Positions 19,683-28,322 of a stretch of DNA of 64,000 nucleotides are shown in pieces. Source of the DNA: Pseudomonas sp. PB101. GTDB lineage: Bacteria; Pseudomonadota; Gammaproteobacteria; Pseudomonadales; Pseudomonadaceae. The notes under the pieces are model-generated. The model was not told the origin of the DNA. It saw only the letters and a list, made by a program, of their open reading frames with translations, and searched no databases. The DNA lies in the NCBI RefSeq assembly GCF_009764265.1, contig NZ_RWIR01000033.1:1-64000 (forward strand), in the 5' to 3' direction. A program made the translations under genes and the position numbers. The number at the start of each line of letters is the position of its first letter. The first letter of the stretch is position 1.

Positions 19683-21359
19683 ATGGCGGCCATCGACAAC
19701 ACCACCACGGGCAGCACGCCCAACCGCGGCATCACCCGGGAGGAGCGCAAGGTCATTTTCGCGTCGTCCCTGGGCACCGTGTTCGAATGGTATGACTTCT
19801 ACCTGTACGGTTCCCTCGCGGCGATCATCGCCAAGCACTTCTTCGCCGGCGTCAACGAAACGACCTCCTTCATCTTCGCCCTGCTCGCCTTCGCCGCCGG
19901 CTTCGCCGTGCGGCCGTTCGGCGCCATCGTGTTCGGCCGGCTGGGCGACATGATCGGGCGCAAGCATACGTTCCTCATCACCATCGTGATCATGGGTGTC
20001 TCCACGGCGGTGGTAGGCCTGCTGCCCGGCTATGCGAGCATCGGCGTCGCGGCTCCGGTCATCCTGATCACCCTGCGCTTGCTCCAGGGCCTGGCCTTGG
20101 GTGGCGAGTACGGCGGAGCGGCGACCTATGTCGCCGAACATGCCCCCAAGGGCAAACGCGGCTTCTTCACCTCATGGATTCAGACCACCGCCACCCTCGG
20201 CCTGTTTCTGTCGCTGCTGGTGATCCTCGCCTGCCGCACCGTCCTCGGCACCGAAGCCTTCGAGGCCTGGGGCTGGCGGATTCCGTTCCTGCTGTCGATC
20301 CTGCTGCTGATCGTCTCGGTGTACATCCGCCTGCAACTGAGCGAATCACCGGTATTCCTGAAAATGAAGGCCGAAGGCAAGGCGTCCAAGGCACCGTTGA
20401 CCGAATCCTTCGCCCGCTGGGACAACCTGAAGATCGTCATCATGGCCCTGCTCGGCGGTACCGCCGGCCAGGCGGTGGTCTGGTACACCGGGCAGTTCTA
20501 TGCGCTGTTCTTCCTGTTGCAGACGCTGAAGATCGACCCGCAGACCGCCAACCTGCTGATCGCCGGTTCGCTGCTGATCGGCACGCCGTTCTTCGTCATT
20601 TTCGGCAGCCTGTCCGACCGCATAGGGCGCAAGGGCATCATCATGGCCGGCTGCATTCTGGCGGCCGCGACCTATTTCCCGATCTTCCATGCGTTGACCC
20701 AGTACGGTAACCCCGACGTGTTCATTGCGCAGGAGAAGAACCCGGTCACGGTGGTCGCCAACGCCGACCAGTGCTCGTTCCAGTTCGACCCGGTGGGCAA
20801 GGCCAAATTCACCAGTTCCTGCGACCTGGCCAAGACCGTGTTGGCGAAACGGGCCATCCCCTACAAGAACGTCAACGCCGAGCCTGGCGCTGTTGCGCAG
20901 GTGCGCATTGGCGACAAAGTGATCGAGAGCTTCGAGGGCACCGGCATGCCGGCCGCCGACTTCAAGGCCAAAAACGACGCCTTTACCGCCACCCTCGCCA
21001 CCGCCCTCAAGGACGCCGGCTACCCCGAGAAGGCTGACCCGGCGAAGACCAACTACCCGATGGTGTTGCTGCTCCTGACGATCCTGGTGATCTACGTGAC
21101 CATGGTCTACGGCCCGATCGCCGCCTGGCTGGTGGAACTGTTCCCGGCGCGCATCCGCTACACCTCGATGTCGCTGCCCTATCACATCGGCAACGGCTGG
21201 TTCGGCGGCTTCCTGCCGACGGTGGCGTTCGCCATGGTGGCGGCCACGGGGGATATCTACTACGGGCTGTGGTATCCAATCGTCATCGCGGTGATGACGG
21301 CTGTGCTGGGCATTTTCTTCATGCCGGAAACCAAGGATCGGGAGATTCATCACACCTGA
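19683..21359 (+). CDS. MHS-family MFS transporter with large extramembrane insertion
   Basis: A 558-aa metabolite:H+ symporter (ProP/ShiA/KgtP group). The N-terminal TM1 signature (LGTVFEWYDFYLYGS), the RLGDMIGRK loop and GGEYGGAATY are typical. It is about 110 residues longer than usual: roughly residues 345-455, between two membrane segments, form a soluble insertion with two cysteines (DQCSF, SSCDL). The ATG at 19683 follows GGAG. Substrates of the family are osmolytes or organic acids; this one cannot be assigned. It is monocistronic. Confidence 0.87.
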   Translation: MAAIDNTTTGSTPNRGITREERKVIFASSLGTVFEWYDFYLYGSLAAIIAKHFFAGVNETTSFIFALLAFAAGFAVRPFGAIVFGRLGDMIGRKHTFLITIVIMGVSTAVVGLLPGYASIGVAAPVILITLRLLQGLALGGEYGGAATYVAEHAPKGKRGFFTSWIQTTATLGLFLSLLVILACRTVLGTEAFEAWGWRIPFLLSILLLIVSVYIRLQLSESPVFLKMKAEGKASKAPLTESFARWDNLKIVIMALLGGTAGQAVVWYTGQFYALFFLLQTLKIDPQTANLLIAGSLLIGTPFFVIFGSLSDRIGRKGIIMAGCILAAATYFPIFHALTQYGNPDVFIAQEKNPVTVVANADQCSFQFDPVGKAKFTSSCDLAKTVLAKRAIPYKNVNAEPGAVAQVRIGDKVIESFEGTGMPAADFKAKNDAFTATLATALKDAGYPEKADPAKTNYPMVLLLLTILVIYVTMVYGPIAAWLVELFPARIRYTSMSLPYHIGNGWFGGFLPTVAFAMVAATGDIYYGLWYPIVIAVMTAVLGIFFMPETKDREIHHT

Positions 21360-21375
21360 GGTAGACACAAATCAC

Positions 21376-21475
21376 TGTAGGAGCGAGCTTGCTCGCGATG
21401 AACGCAAGGGCGCCGTTGTGAATCAGAAAGGGCGCGTCATCGTTAACGATCATCGCGAGCAAGCTCGCTCCTACA
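21376..21475. repeat. Paired inverted REP element
   Basis: TGTAGGAGCGAGCTTGCTCG and its inverse flank a spacer that contains CATCGTTAACGATCATCGCG, related to the middle segment of the tandem arrays. It lies between the convergent transporter and sensor kinase genes. Confidence 0.9.
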
Positions 21476-21487
21476 GGGGGGCGAGTT

Positions 21488-22801
21488 TCAGTGTCTGGGT
21501 AGCTCGATGACCACCTTCAACCCGCCCCACTCGCTTTCCAGCAACGACAATCTACCGTCCCAGCTTTCGACGATGTCGCGCACGATGCCCAGGCCCAGGC
21601 CATGCCCTTCGGTCTGTTCATCCAGCCGCGTGCCCCGGCTGAACACCTGATCACGCCGCTCTTCGGGAATGCCCGGGCCGTCATCTTCCACACAGAGTTC
21701 AAACCCCTCTGCGTTCTCGGCCACACTCACGCGAACCTCGGCATCCGCCCATTTGCAGGCGTTGTCCAACAAGTTGCCCAACAGCTCCAGCAGGTCCTCG
21801 CGATCCCAGGGCAATTGCAGACCGGCGGGTGCGCGGTAGCTCAGCGCCAGGTGTTCGCCGTGGATCATGTTCAGGGTCGCCAGCAATCCCGGGAGCTCCG
21901 CATCGCAATCGAACAATGCGCCCGGCAATGCATCGCCGGACAACCGCGCACGATTGAGCTCTCGATTGAGCCGCTGCTCGACCTGTTGCAGTTGCTCCTT
22001 GAGGACTTTGCGCAATTGCGGGTGCGCATCGAGCTGCTCGCTTGAAGCCAGGCTCAACAGCACCGCCAGCGGGGTTTTCAAGGCGTGGCCGAGATTACCC
22101 AGGGCATTGCGTGAACGCTTGAGGCTGTCCTCGGTGTGGGCCAGCAAATGGTTGATCTGCGCCACCAGCGGCTCCAGCTCCACCGGCACCTGGTCATCGA
22201 GTTGCGAGCGCTGGCCCTGTTGCAACTGCGCGATCTGCTCGCGGGTCTTTTCCAGCGGGCGCAAGGCGCGGCGCACCGTGATCCGTTGCAGCAGCAGAAT
22301 CAGCAGCAGCCCGGCCACACCGAGGGCCAACCCGAGCTGCTGCATGCGCCGGAAGCTTTCGCGTATCGGCGTGTAATCCTCGGCGACGCTGATGGAGATC
22401 GGCACCCCCATGCGTCGATAGTCCGTACGCAGTACCAGCAACTGTTGCCCTTCCGGCCCCAGTTGCAGGTTGTCGTGCAGGCCGGGGTGATCGAGCGGCG
22501 GCAGTTCCTGATCCCATAAGGAACGGGAACGCCAATGGCCGTCGGTGAAATCAATACGGAAATAATGCCCGGAAAACGGCCGCTGATAGGCCGGCGACAG
22601 GCGTCGCTCATCCAGTTGCAAGCCCTGGGGCCCGCGCACCAGTGCCGCCAGCAGGTTCTCGCTGTCATTGCGCAAGCCGGCTTCGAGGTAGCGCTGCAAA
22701 CCCAGTTCGAACAGCCACAGGCTGGTTTGCGCCAGCACCAGGCCTACGACCACCATCACGCTGATCAGGCCCAGGCTCAAGCGACGCTGGATCGATCTCA
22801 C
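21488..22801 (-). CDS. Sensor histidine kinase
   Basis: A 437-aa inner-membrane kinase: TM1 at about residues 10-32, a periplasmic domain to about residue 155, TM2 at about 157-172, a HAMP-like linker, the dimerisation helix with the phospho-accepting His239 ([11 protein letters not shown]) and a HATPase_c domain ([29 protein letters not shown]). It overlaps the response regulator gene by 4 bp (ATGA), so the two are coupled. Layout and similarity recall BqsS/CarS of P. aeruginosa (Fe2+/Ca2+ responsive), but the RExxE iron motif was not seen. Two PepSY genes lie upstream in the same operon. Confidence 0.9.
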   Translation of the reverse strand: MRSIQRRLSLGLISVMVVVGLVLAQTSLWLFELGLQRYLEAGLRNDSENLLAALVRGPQGLQLDERRLSPAYQRPFSGHYFRIDFTDGHWRSRSLWDQELPPLDHPGLHDNLQLGPEGQQLLVLRTDYRRMGVPISISVAEDYTPIRESFRRMQQLGLALGVAGLLLILLLQRITVRRALRPLEKTREQIAQLQQGQRSQLDDQVPVELEPLVAQINHLLAHTEDSLKRSRNALGNLGHALKTPLAVLLSLASSEQLDAHPQLRKVLKEQLQQVEQRLNRELNRARLSGDALPGALFDCDAELPGLLATLNMIHGEHLALSYRAPAGLQLPWDREDLLELLGNLLDNACKWADAEVRVSVAENAEGFELCVEDDGPGIPEERRDQVFSRGTRLDEQTEGHGLGLGIVRDIVESWDGRLSLLESEWGGLKVVIELPRH

Positions 22802-23466
22802 CGGGCTTGCCCGCCGAACAGATAACCCTGGCCGCGACGGGTTTCAATCACGTCTTTACCGAGCTTGCGGCGCAAATGGTTGACGTGGACCTCCAGCACA
22901 TTGGAGTCGCGCTCGGTTTCACCGTCGTAGAGGTGTTCGGCGAGGTGGCTTTTGGAGAGGATCTGCTCGGGGTGCAGCATGAAGTAGCGCAGCAGGCGAA
23001 ACTCCGCGGCGGTCAGTTGAATGTCGGCACCGTCGCGGACCACGCACTGGCGACCTTCGTCCAGATGCAGCCCGGCGGCCTGGAGGGTCGGCTGGTTGAC
23101 CTGGCCATGGGAGCGGCGCAACAACGCCTGGATGCGCAAAAACAACTCTTCGGGATGAAACGGCTTGGTCAGGTAGTCATCGGCACCAGCCTTGAGGCCC
23201 TCGATGCGCTCGGACCAGGAACCCCGGGCCGTGAGGATCAGCACCGGCGTGGCCAGCCCCGCTGCACGCCATTGCGCCAGCACCTCGAGCCCCGGCACGC
23301 CCGGCAAGCCGAGGTCGAGGATGATCAGGTCGTAAGGTTCAGTGCTGCCCTGATGCACCGCGTCGCGACCATCGGCCAGCCAGTCCACCGCATAACCCTG
23401 GCGGTTGAGACCGGCCAGCAGTTCGTCGGCCAGGGGTACGTGGTCTTCCACCAGAAGCAAACGCAT
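22798..23466 (-). CDS. OmpR/PhoB-family response regulator
   Basis: A 222-aa protein. The receiver domain carries the phospho-acceptor Asp51 ([10 protein letters not shown]), the switch Thr (LTARG) and conserved Lys (TKPF). The C-terminal winged helix (about residues 125-220) includes [18 protein letters not shown] and [10 protein letters not shown]. It is the cognate partner of the kinase at 21488 and overlaps it by 4 bp. It begins 3 bp after the second PepSY gene, so all four are one operon. The closest remembered relatives are BqsR/CarR-like regulators; that equivalence is an inference. Confidence 0.92.
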   Translation of the reverse strand: MRLLLVEDHVPLADELLAGLNRQGYAVDWLADGRDAVHQGSTEPYDLIILDLGLPGVPGLEVLAQWRAAGLATPVLILTARGSWSERIEGLKAGADDYLTKPFHPEELFLRIQALLRRSHGQVNQPTLQAAGLHLDEGRQCVVRDGADIQLTAAEFRLLRYFMLHPEQILSKSHLAEHLYDGETERDSNVLEVHVNHLRRKLGKDVIETRRGQGYLFGGQAR

Positions 23467-23469
23467 GGA

Positions 23470-23790
23470 TCAGTCTTCCTTGTCTTTCAATAGGCGGCCG
23501 TTGGTGGCATCGATGTCCAGCTCACGGACCACGCCTTCAGGGGTCAGCAACTCGACTTCATAAATGTAGACGTCGTGTTTTTCTTCGAGCTCGGCTTCCA
23601 GCAGTTTCGCGCCCGGATAACGATCCATGGCCTGTTGCAGCAGTTGCTCGAGCGGCAGGATCACACCCTGTTGGCGCAGGCGCAGGGCTTCATCCTGGTC
23701 CAGGTCGCGGGCCATCACCACCGAGCAAAATGCCAGAAGCACCAGTGCCATCCGGCTGCCGGTGCATCGTTTGAATAAAAACACCTTCAT
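23470..23790 (-). CDS. PepSY-domain periplasmic protein (second of pair)
   Basis: A 106-aa protein with an N-terminal signal peptide (about residues 1-27, ending VMA) followed by one PepSY domain (DEALRLRQQG ... YIYEVELLTPEG ... ELDIDATNGRLL). Its ATG overlaps the stop codon of the upstream PepSY gene by one base (TAATG), and it ends 3 bp before the response regulator. It is clearly a paralogue of the neighbour at 23790-24098. Periplasmic PepSY proteins near two-component genes are often inhibitory or sensory accessories; that role here is inferred. Confidence 0.87.
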   Translation of the reverse strand: MKVFLFKRCTGSRMALVLLAFCSVVMARDLDQDEALRLRQQGVILPLEQLLQQAMDRYPGAKLLEAELEEKHDVYIYEVELLTPEGVVRELDIDATNGRLLKDKED

Positions 23791-24098
23791 TACCAATCCT
23801 GATGATCCTTGAGAACCTGCCCGCTGACAGCGTCTAATTCCAGATCCCACTCGATGCCCTGGGGATCGCGCAGCTCGACCTTGTACAAGTACTTGCCGTA
23901 ATGCTGTTCCAGCTCGGATTCACTGACGGTGGAACCTGGATGCCTGGCCAGCGCGCGGGCATTGAGTGTCTCGAACGCGACAATGGTACCAGCGTCGCGC
24001 AGCCTCAGCGCTTCATCCGGGCCAAGTTCCCGGGCATGGGCGATGCCCGCGGTCAGGCCGAGGATGGACGCGGTGAACAGGGCTGTCAGGGTTTTCAT
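23790..24098 (-). CDS. PepSY-domain periplasmic protein (first of pair)
   Basis: A 102-aa protein: signal peptide (residues 1-22, ending AHA) and a single PepSY domain (DEALRLRDAG ... YLYKVELRDPQG ... ELDAVSGQVLKD). It is the first gene of a four-gene operon: PepSY, PepSY, response regulator, kinase. The two PepSY proteins share the DEALRLR start, an ARHPG/DRYPG turn and the YxVEL strand, which points to tandem duplication. The operon promoter would be in the 226 bp upstream, which also holds a REP pair. Confidence 0.87.
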   Translation of the reverse strand: MKTLTALFTASILGLTAGIAHARELGPDEALRLRDAGTIVAFETLNARALARHPGSTVSESELEQHYGKYLYKVELRDPQGIEWDLELDAVSGQVLKDHQDW

Positions 24099-24190
24099 GG
24101 GTGTCTCCGGATTTCAGGTGTTGCCTGGGCGCCACCTTAACCGGATGAACTTAATTGAAACTGAATGGCCATCATTGCCACCCCCAACCC

Positions 24191-24280
24191 TGTAGGAGCT
24201 GGCTTGCCGGCGATGGCGGAGTGTCAGGCAACATCGATGCTGACTGATACACCGCCATCGCCGGCAAGCCAGCTCCTACA
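24191..24280. repeat. Paired inverted REP element
   Basis: TGTAGGAGCTGGCTTGCCGG faces its inverse ending CAGCTCCTACA, in the divergent gap between the PepSY operon and the patatin-like gene. Confidence 0.9.
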
Positions 24281-24324
24281 GGGGTTGCGTATAATTCCAC
24301 CGCAGGCCACACATCGAGACCGTA

Positions 24325-25404
24325 ATGACCGCCATCCACATCAAATTCCCTTCCCTGACCCTCAAGGCCGGCCCGCGCGCCCTGGCGCACATCCGCGCCA
24401 ACGGCCTGAACGCGGCCGAGGTCGGCACCCTGCCCGGCGCGGCGGGCGGGCCGAAGGCGCTGGGAATCCAGGGTCTGGACCTGGCGCTGTTCGGCGAGTG
24501 GCTGCCGGCGGCGCCGCGCGAACGCTCGCTGATCGGAGCCTCGGTGGGTTCCTGGCGCTTCGCCAGCGCCTGCCTGCCGGATGCCGCCGAAGGCATCCGG
24601 CGCCTGGGGGAACTGTACACCGAGCAGCATTTCGCCAAGGGCGTGACCATGACGCAGATCAGCCAGAGCTCGCGGCGCATGCTCAATGACCTGCTCGACG
24701 GTCGCGATGCCTCGATCCTGGCCAACAGCGATTACCGCCTGAACATCATGGTGGTCAAAAGCCACGGCCTGCTCGCCGACGATCATCGCGGTCGTCTCGG
24801 GCTGGGCCTGTCATCGGTCATCGCCGACAACCTGCGCGGCCGGGCGCGGCTGGCCCGGCACTTCGAACGCCTGATCATCCACGATCCGCGCCTGGCCCCG
24901 CCGGTCGATGCCTTGAACGACTTCCCTTCACGCTTCGTCGCCCTCGATGCCGGCAATCTGCGTCAGGCCCTGCTGGCTTCGGGTTCGATCCCGATGGTGA
25001 TGGAAGGCGTGCGCAACCTGCCGGGCGCTGGCGCCGGCACCTTCCGCGACGGCGGCCTGCTGGACTATCACCTGGACCTGCCCTACAGCGGCAACGACAT
25101 CGTGCTCTACCCGCACTTCACCGACAGGGTGATTCCCGGCTGGTTCGACAAGACCCTACCATGGCGCCGCGCCTGCCCGACACGCCTGCAAAACGTGCTG
25201 CTGCTGGCGCCGTCGAAGGAGTACCTGGCGCGCCTGCCCTACGGCAAACTGCCGGACCGCAACGACTTCAAGCGCTTCATGGGCGACGCCGCGAGCCGGC
25301 AGAAATACTGGCGCACGACCATGGATGAAAGCCGCCGCATGGGCGACGAATTCCTCGAACTGGCCGCCAACGGTCGCCTCGGCGAACGCTTGCTGACCCT
25401 TTAG
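24325..25404 (+). CDS. Patatin-like phospholipase family protein
   Basis: A 359-aa cytosolic-looking protein. The oxyanion loop (GAAGGPKALG, residues 38-47), the nucleophile elbow GASVG with Ser73, and a later DGG motif (RDGGLLDYHLD) give the Ser-Asp dyad of patatin-type lipid acyl hydrolases. There is no signal peptide or type-III secretion hallmark, so it is unlike ExoU. The substrate is unknown. The start codon ATG at 24325 lies about 45 bp after a REP pair. It is followed 75 bp later by queD on the same strand. Confidence 0.85.
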   Translation: MTAIHIKFPSLTLKAGPRALAHIRANGLNAAEVGTLPGAAGGPKALGIQGLDLALFGEWLPAAPRERSLIGASVGSWRFASACLPDAAEGIRRLGELYTEQHFAKGVTMTQISQSSRRMLNDLLDGRDASILANSDYRLNIMVVKSHGLLADDHRGRLGLGLSSVIADNLRGRARLARHFERLIIHDPRLAPPVDALNDFPSRFVALDAGNLRQALLASGSIPMVMEGVRNLPGAGAGTFRDGGLLDYHLDLPYSGNDIVLYPHFTDRVIPGWFDKTLPWRRACPTRLQNVLLLAPSKEYLARLPYGKLPDRNDFKRFMGDAASRQKYWRTTMDESRRMGDEFLELAANGRLGERLLTL

Positions 25405-25479
25405 TCAGGACAAACTGGTAAACTCGCCGCCTGCCCGAATCGCTGCGGCGAACGCCACCTGAACAGAGCTGAAAACACT

Positions 25480-25836
25480 GTGGAAATCTTCAAGGAATTT
25501 ACTTTCGAATCCGCCCACCGCCTGCCCCACGTACCGGACGGCCACAAGTGCGGGCGCCTGCACGGTCACTCGTTCAAAGTGGCGATCCACCTGAGCGGCG
25601 ACCTCGACCCGCATACCGGCTGGATCCGCGACTTCTCGGAAATCAAGGCAATCTTCAAGCCGCTGTACGAGCGCCTGGACCACAACTACCTGAACGACAT
25701 CCCCGGCCTGGAAAACCCGACCAGCGAAGTGCTGGCCAAGTTTATCTGGAATGAGATGAAGCCCTTGCTGCCGGAGCTCAGTGCGATCCGCATCCACGAG
25801 ACTTGCACCAGCGGTTGCATCTATCGCGGCGAGTAA
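25480..25836 (+). CDS. queD: 6-carboxy-5,6,7,8-tetrahydropterin synthase
   Basis: A 118-aa protein starting at GTG. It is the second step of queuosine biosynthesis, converting dihydroneopterin triphosphate to 6-carboxytetrahydropterin. Zn ligands His13 (FESAHRL), His28 and His30 (RLHGHSF) and the catalytic Cys24 (GHKCGRL) are all in place, as are the distal Asp-His (RLDHNYLND) and HETCTSGC. It is full length for the bacterial family. A Rho-independent terminator follows at about 25974. The GTG start is fixed because no ATG precedes the conserved MEIFKEF segment. Confidence 0.95.
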   Translation: MEIFKEFTFESAHRLPHVPDGHKCGRLHGHSFKVAIHLSGDLDPHTGWIRDFSEIKAIFKPLYERLDHNYLNDIPGLENPTSEVLAKFIWNEMKPLLPELSAIRIHETCTSGCIYRGE

Positions 25837-25856
25837 GTCAAACATTACAAATAACC

Positions 25857-25946
25857 TGTGGGAGCGAGCCTGCTCGCGAAAGCGGTGTGTCAGACAACAT
25901 GTACCGTGACTGACACGCCCTCTTCGCGAGCAGGCTCGCTCCCACA
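25857..25946. repeat. Paired inverted REP element
   Basis: TGTGGGAGCGAGCCTGCTCG faces its inverse ending GCTCGCTCCCACA, just after queD. Confidence 0.9.
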
Positions 25947-25973
25947 GGGGAACAGCGTTTTGTCAGAGAAAAA

Positions 25974-26001
25974 GAAAACAGCCTTCATCGGCTGTTTTTT
26001 T
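25974..26001 (+). terminator. Rho-independent terminator after queD
   Basis: Stem ACAGCC / GGCTGT with a TTCATC loop (25978-25995), preceded by an A-rich run and followed by seven T, so it may act on both strands. Confidence 0.8.
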
Positions 26002-26043
26002 ATGCCTATGCTTTTCCCCTCGCCCCGCCAAGAGGACAAGCCC

Positions 26044-26877
26044 ATGACTGACTGGCCGCTGGATCAGGTCTTTGACTTCAACGGACACCCGGTCCGTTAC
26101 GCCGTAGGCGGCGACGGCCCGCCGCTGGTGTTCGTGCATGGCACACCCTTTTCTTCTTATGTATGGCACCGGATCGCGCCGCATTTCATGGCCACTCACC
26201 GTGTCTACTACTTCGACCTGCTGGGTTATGGACAGTCGGCACAACCGGATGCCGATGTCTCGCTTGGTGTGCAAAACCGGCTATTGGCGCAACTGCTGGA
26301 GCACTGGGGCCTGGATCGTCCCGATGTGGTGGCCCACGACTTCGGCGGCGCCACCACCCTGCGCACGCACCTGCTCGACGGCAAGGATTACCGCAGCCTG
26401 ACGCTGATCGATCCGGTGGCATTGACGCCCTGGGGCTCGCCGTTCGTGCAGCATGTGCGCCAGCATGAAGCGGCGTTCAGCGGACTGCCTGACTACATCC
26501 AGCGCGCCATCGTGCCGACCTATATTCGCGGGGCCATCCAGCGCGACATCCCCGATGCCGAACTCGCCCCCTACGTGCAGCCATGGCTGGGGGAGCCGGG
26601 GCAAGCGGCGTTCTACCGGCAGATCGCGCAAATGGACGAGCGTTATACCCGCGAGGCCGAGGGTTTGTATCCGGCGATCCGCTGCCCGGTGCAGATTCTC
26701 TGGGGGCAAGACGACCAGTGGATTCCCGTCGAACGCGGACGCGCCTTGCAGCAGATGATTCCCGGCGCGCAGTTTCATCCGATCCCCAACGCCGGGCACC
26801 TGGTTCAGGAAGATGCACCTGAAGCCATAGTCGCTGCGCTGCTGCGGTTTTTACCTGCGCAACATTCATCCAATTGA
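26044..26877 (+). CDS. Alpha/beta hydrolase with Asp nucleophile (dehalogenase/epoxide-hydrolase type)
   Basis: A 277-aa alpha/beta hydrolase. The oxyanion segment is VHGTPFSS; the nucleophile elbow reads VVAHDFGGA, so the nucleophile is Asp99, not Ser. The acid is in the GQDDQWIP turn and the base in NAGHLVQED. Asp nucleophiles mark haloalkane and haloacetate dehalogenases and soluble epoxide hydrolases, so an esterase label would be misleading. The ATG at 26044 follows AGAGGAC; the longer frame reads through the REP and terminator. The substrate is unknown. Confidence 0.85.
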   Translation: MTDWPLDQVFDFNGHPVRYAVGGDGPPLVFVHGTPFSSYVWHRIAPHFMATHRVYYFDLLGYGQSAQPDADVSLGVQNRLLAQLLEHWGLDRPDVVAHDFGGATTLRTHLLDGKDYRSLTLIDPVALTPWGSPFVQHVRQHEAAFSGLPDYIQRAIVPTYIRGAIQRDIPDAELAPYVQPWLGEPGQAAFYRQIAQMDERYTREAEGLYPAIRCPVQILWGQDDQWIPVERGRALQQMIPGAQFHPIPNAGHLVQEDAPEAIVAALLRFLPAQHSSN

Positions 26878-26949
26878 ACTGGCAGGAGTTGCCGCCAGCG
26901 AGCTAACGTAGAGGTATTGCCAATACGATTCGCCAAAAGGATCTGCCCG

Positions 26950-28194
26950 ATGCACATCATCAACGCCCGTCTGCGCAACCAGGAAGGCCTGCATGAGTTG
27001 AACCTGGAAAACGGTCTGATCAGCAGCATCGCCCGCCAGACCGAAGCCCCGACCCTGGGCCCTGACGATCTGGACGCCGGCGGCAATCTGGTGGTGCCGC
27101 CCTTTGTCGAGCCGCATATCCACCTCGACGCGACCCTGACCGCCGGCGAGCCGCGCTGGAACATGAGCGGTACGCTGTTCGAAGGCATCGAGTGCTGGGG
27201 CGAGCGTAAGGCGACCATCACCCTGGAAGACACCAAGACCCGGGCCAAAAAAACCATCCAGGCCCTCGCCGCCCACGGCATCCAGCATGTGCGCACCCAC
27301 GTCGACGTCACCGACCCGCAACTGACCGCGCTCAAGGCGATGCTCGAAGTGCGCGAGGAAAGCCGGCACCTGGTCGATCTGCAAATCGTCGCGTTCCCTC
27401 AGGAAGGCATCGAGTCTTACCGCAATGGTCGCGAGTTGATGGAGGAAGCGATCCGCATGGGTGCCGATGTGGTCGGTGGCATTCCGCATTTCGAGTACAC
27501 CCGCGATCAGGGCGTCAGCTCGGTGAAGTTCCTGATGGACCTGGCCGAACGCAGCGGTTGCCTGGTCGACGTGCATTGCGACGAAACCGACGACCCGCAT
27601 TCGCGCTTCCTCGAAGTGCTCGCCGAAGAGGCCCGCAGCCGCGGCATGGGCTCGCGGGTGACGGCCAGCCACACCACGGCCATGGGCTCCTACGACAACG
27701 CCTACTGCGCCAAACTGTTTCGCCTGCTCGGGCATTCGGGGATCAGCTTTGTCTCCTGCCCCACCGAAAGCATCCACCTGCAGGGTCGCTTCGACAGCTT
27801 CCCGAAACGCCGGGGCGTGACCCGGGTCAACGAGTTGCTGGAAGCGGGCATGAACGTGTGCTTCGGCCAGGATTCGATCGTCGACCCGTGGTACCCGCTG
27901 GGTAACGGCAACATCTTGCGGGTACTGGAAGCCGGGCTGCACATCTGCCACATGCTCGGCTATCGCAACCTGCAAAGTGCGCTGGATCTGGTGACGGACA
28001 ATAGCGCCAAGGCCATGAACCTCGGCGATCGTTATGGCCTGGAGCGCGGCCGGCCGGCGAACCTGCTGATTCTGTCGGCGGACAGCGACTACGAAGTGAT
28101 CCGCAGTCAGGGATTGCCGCTGTATTCGGTGCGCGAGGGCAAGGTGCTGATGAAGCGGACGATGCCGGTGGTGGAGTTTGGTGGGCTGGGCTGA
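26950..28194 (+). CDS. codA: Cytosine deaminase-like amidohydrolase
   Basis: A 414-aa amidohydrolase very close to E. coli CodA in layout. Metal ligands: His57 and His59 (PHIHLD), His209 (VDVHCDE) and Asp308; Gln151 (FPQEG), Glu212 and His241 (SHTTAM) match the substrate-binding and catalytic residues. One difference is that the Asp following the metal Asp in E. coli (D314) is Ser309 here (FGQDSIVDPWYP). Changes at that position in E. coli CodA alter handling of 5-substituted cytosines. No codB permease is adjacent. The start at 26950 is chosen by family length. Confidence 0.88.
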   Translation: MHIINARLRNQEGLHELNLENGLISSIARQTEAPTLGPDDLDAGGNLVVPPFVEPHIHLDATLTAGEPRWNMSGTLFEGIECWGERKATITLEDTKTRAKKTIQALAAHGIQHVRTHVDVTDPQLTALKAMLEVREESRHLVDLQIVAFPQEGIESYRNGRELMEEAIRMGADVVGGIPHFEYTRDQGVSSVKFLMDLAERSGCLVDVHCDETDDPHSRFLEVLAEEARSRGMGSRVTASHTTAMGSYDNAYCAKLFRLLGHSGISFVSCPTESIHLQGRFDSFPKRRGVTRVNELLEAGMNVCFGQDSIVDPWYPLGNGNILRVLEAGLHICHMLGYRNLQSALDLVTDNSAKAMNLGDRYGLERGRPANLLILSADSDYEVIRSQGLPLYSVREGKVLMKRTMPVVEFGGLG

Positions 28195-28217
28195 GTCTGG
28201 TGGTGACCGGGCTGACG

Positions 28218-28311
28218 CCATCGCTGGCAAGCCAGCTCCCACAGTGTTTTTTAGTGGCCACGATATTGGTGTACGGCTGCGATCCTGTGGGAGCGGGCTT
28301 GCCCGCGATGG
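28218..28311. repeat. Paired REP element, outward order
   Basis: CATCGCTGGCAAGCCAGCTCCCACA is followed by TGTGGGAGCGGGCTTGCCCGCGATG; the spacer contains ATTGGTGTACG, also found in the pair at 30638-30730. Confidence 0.85.
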
Positions 28312-28322
28312 CAATCTAAAAA

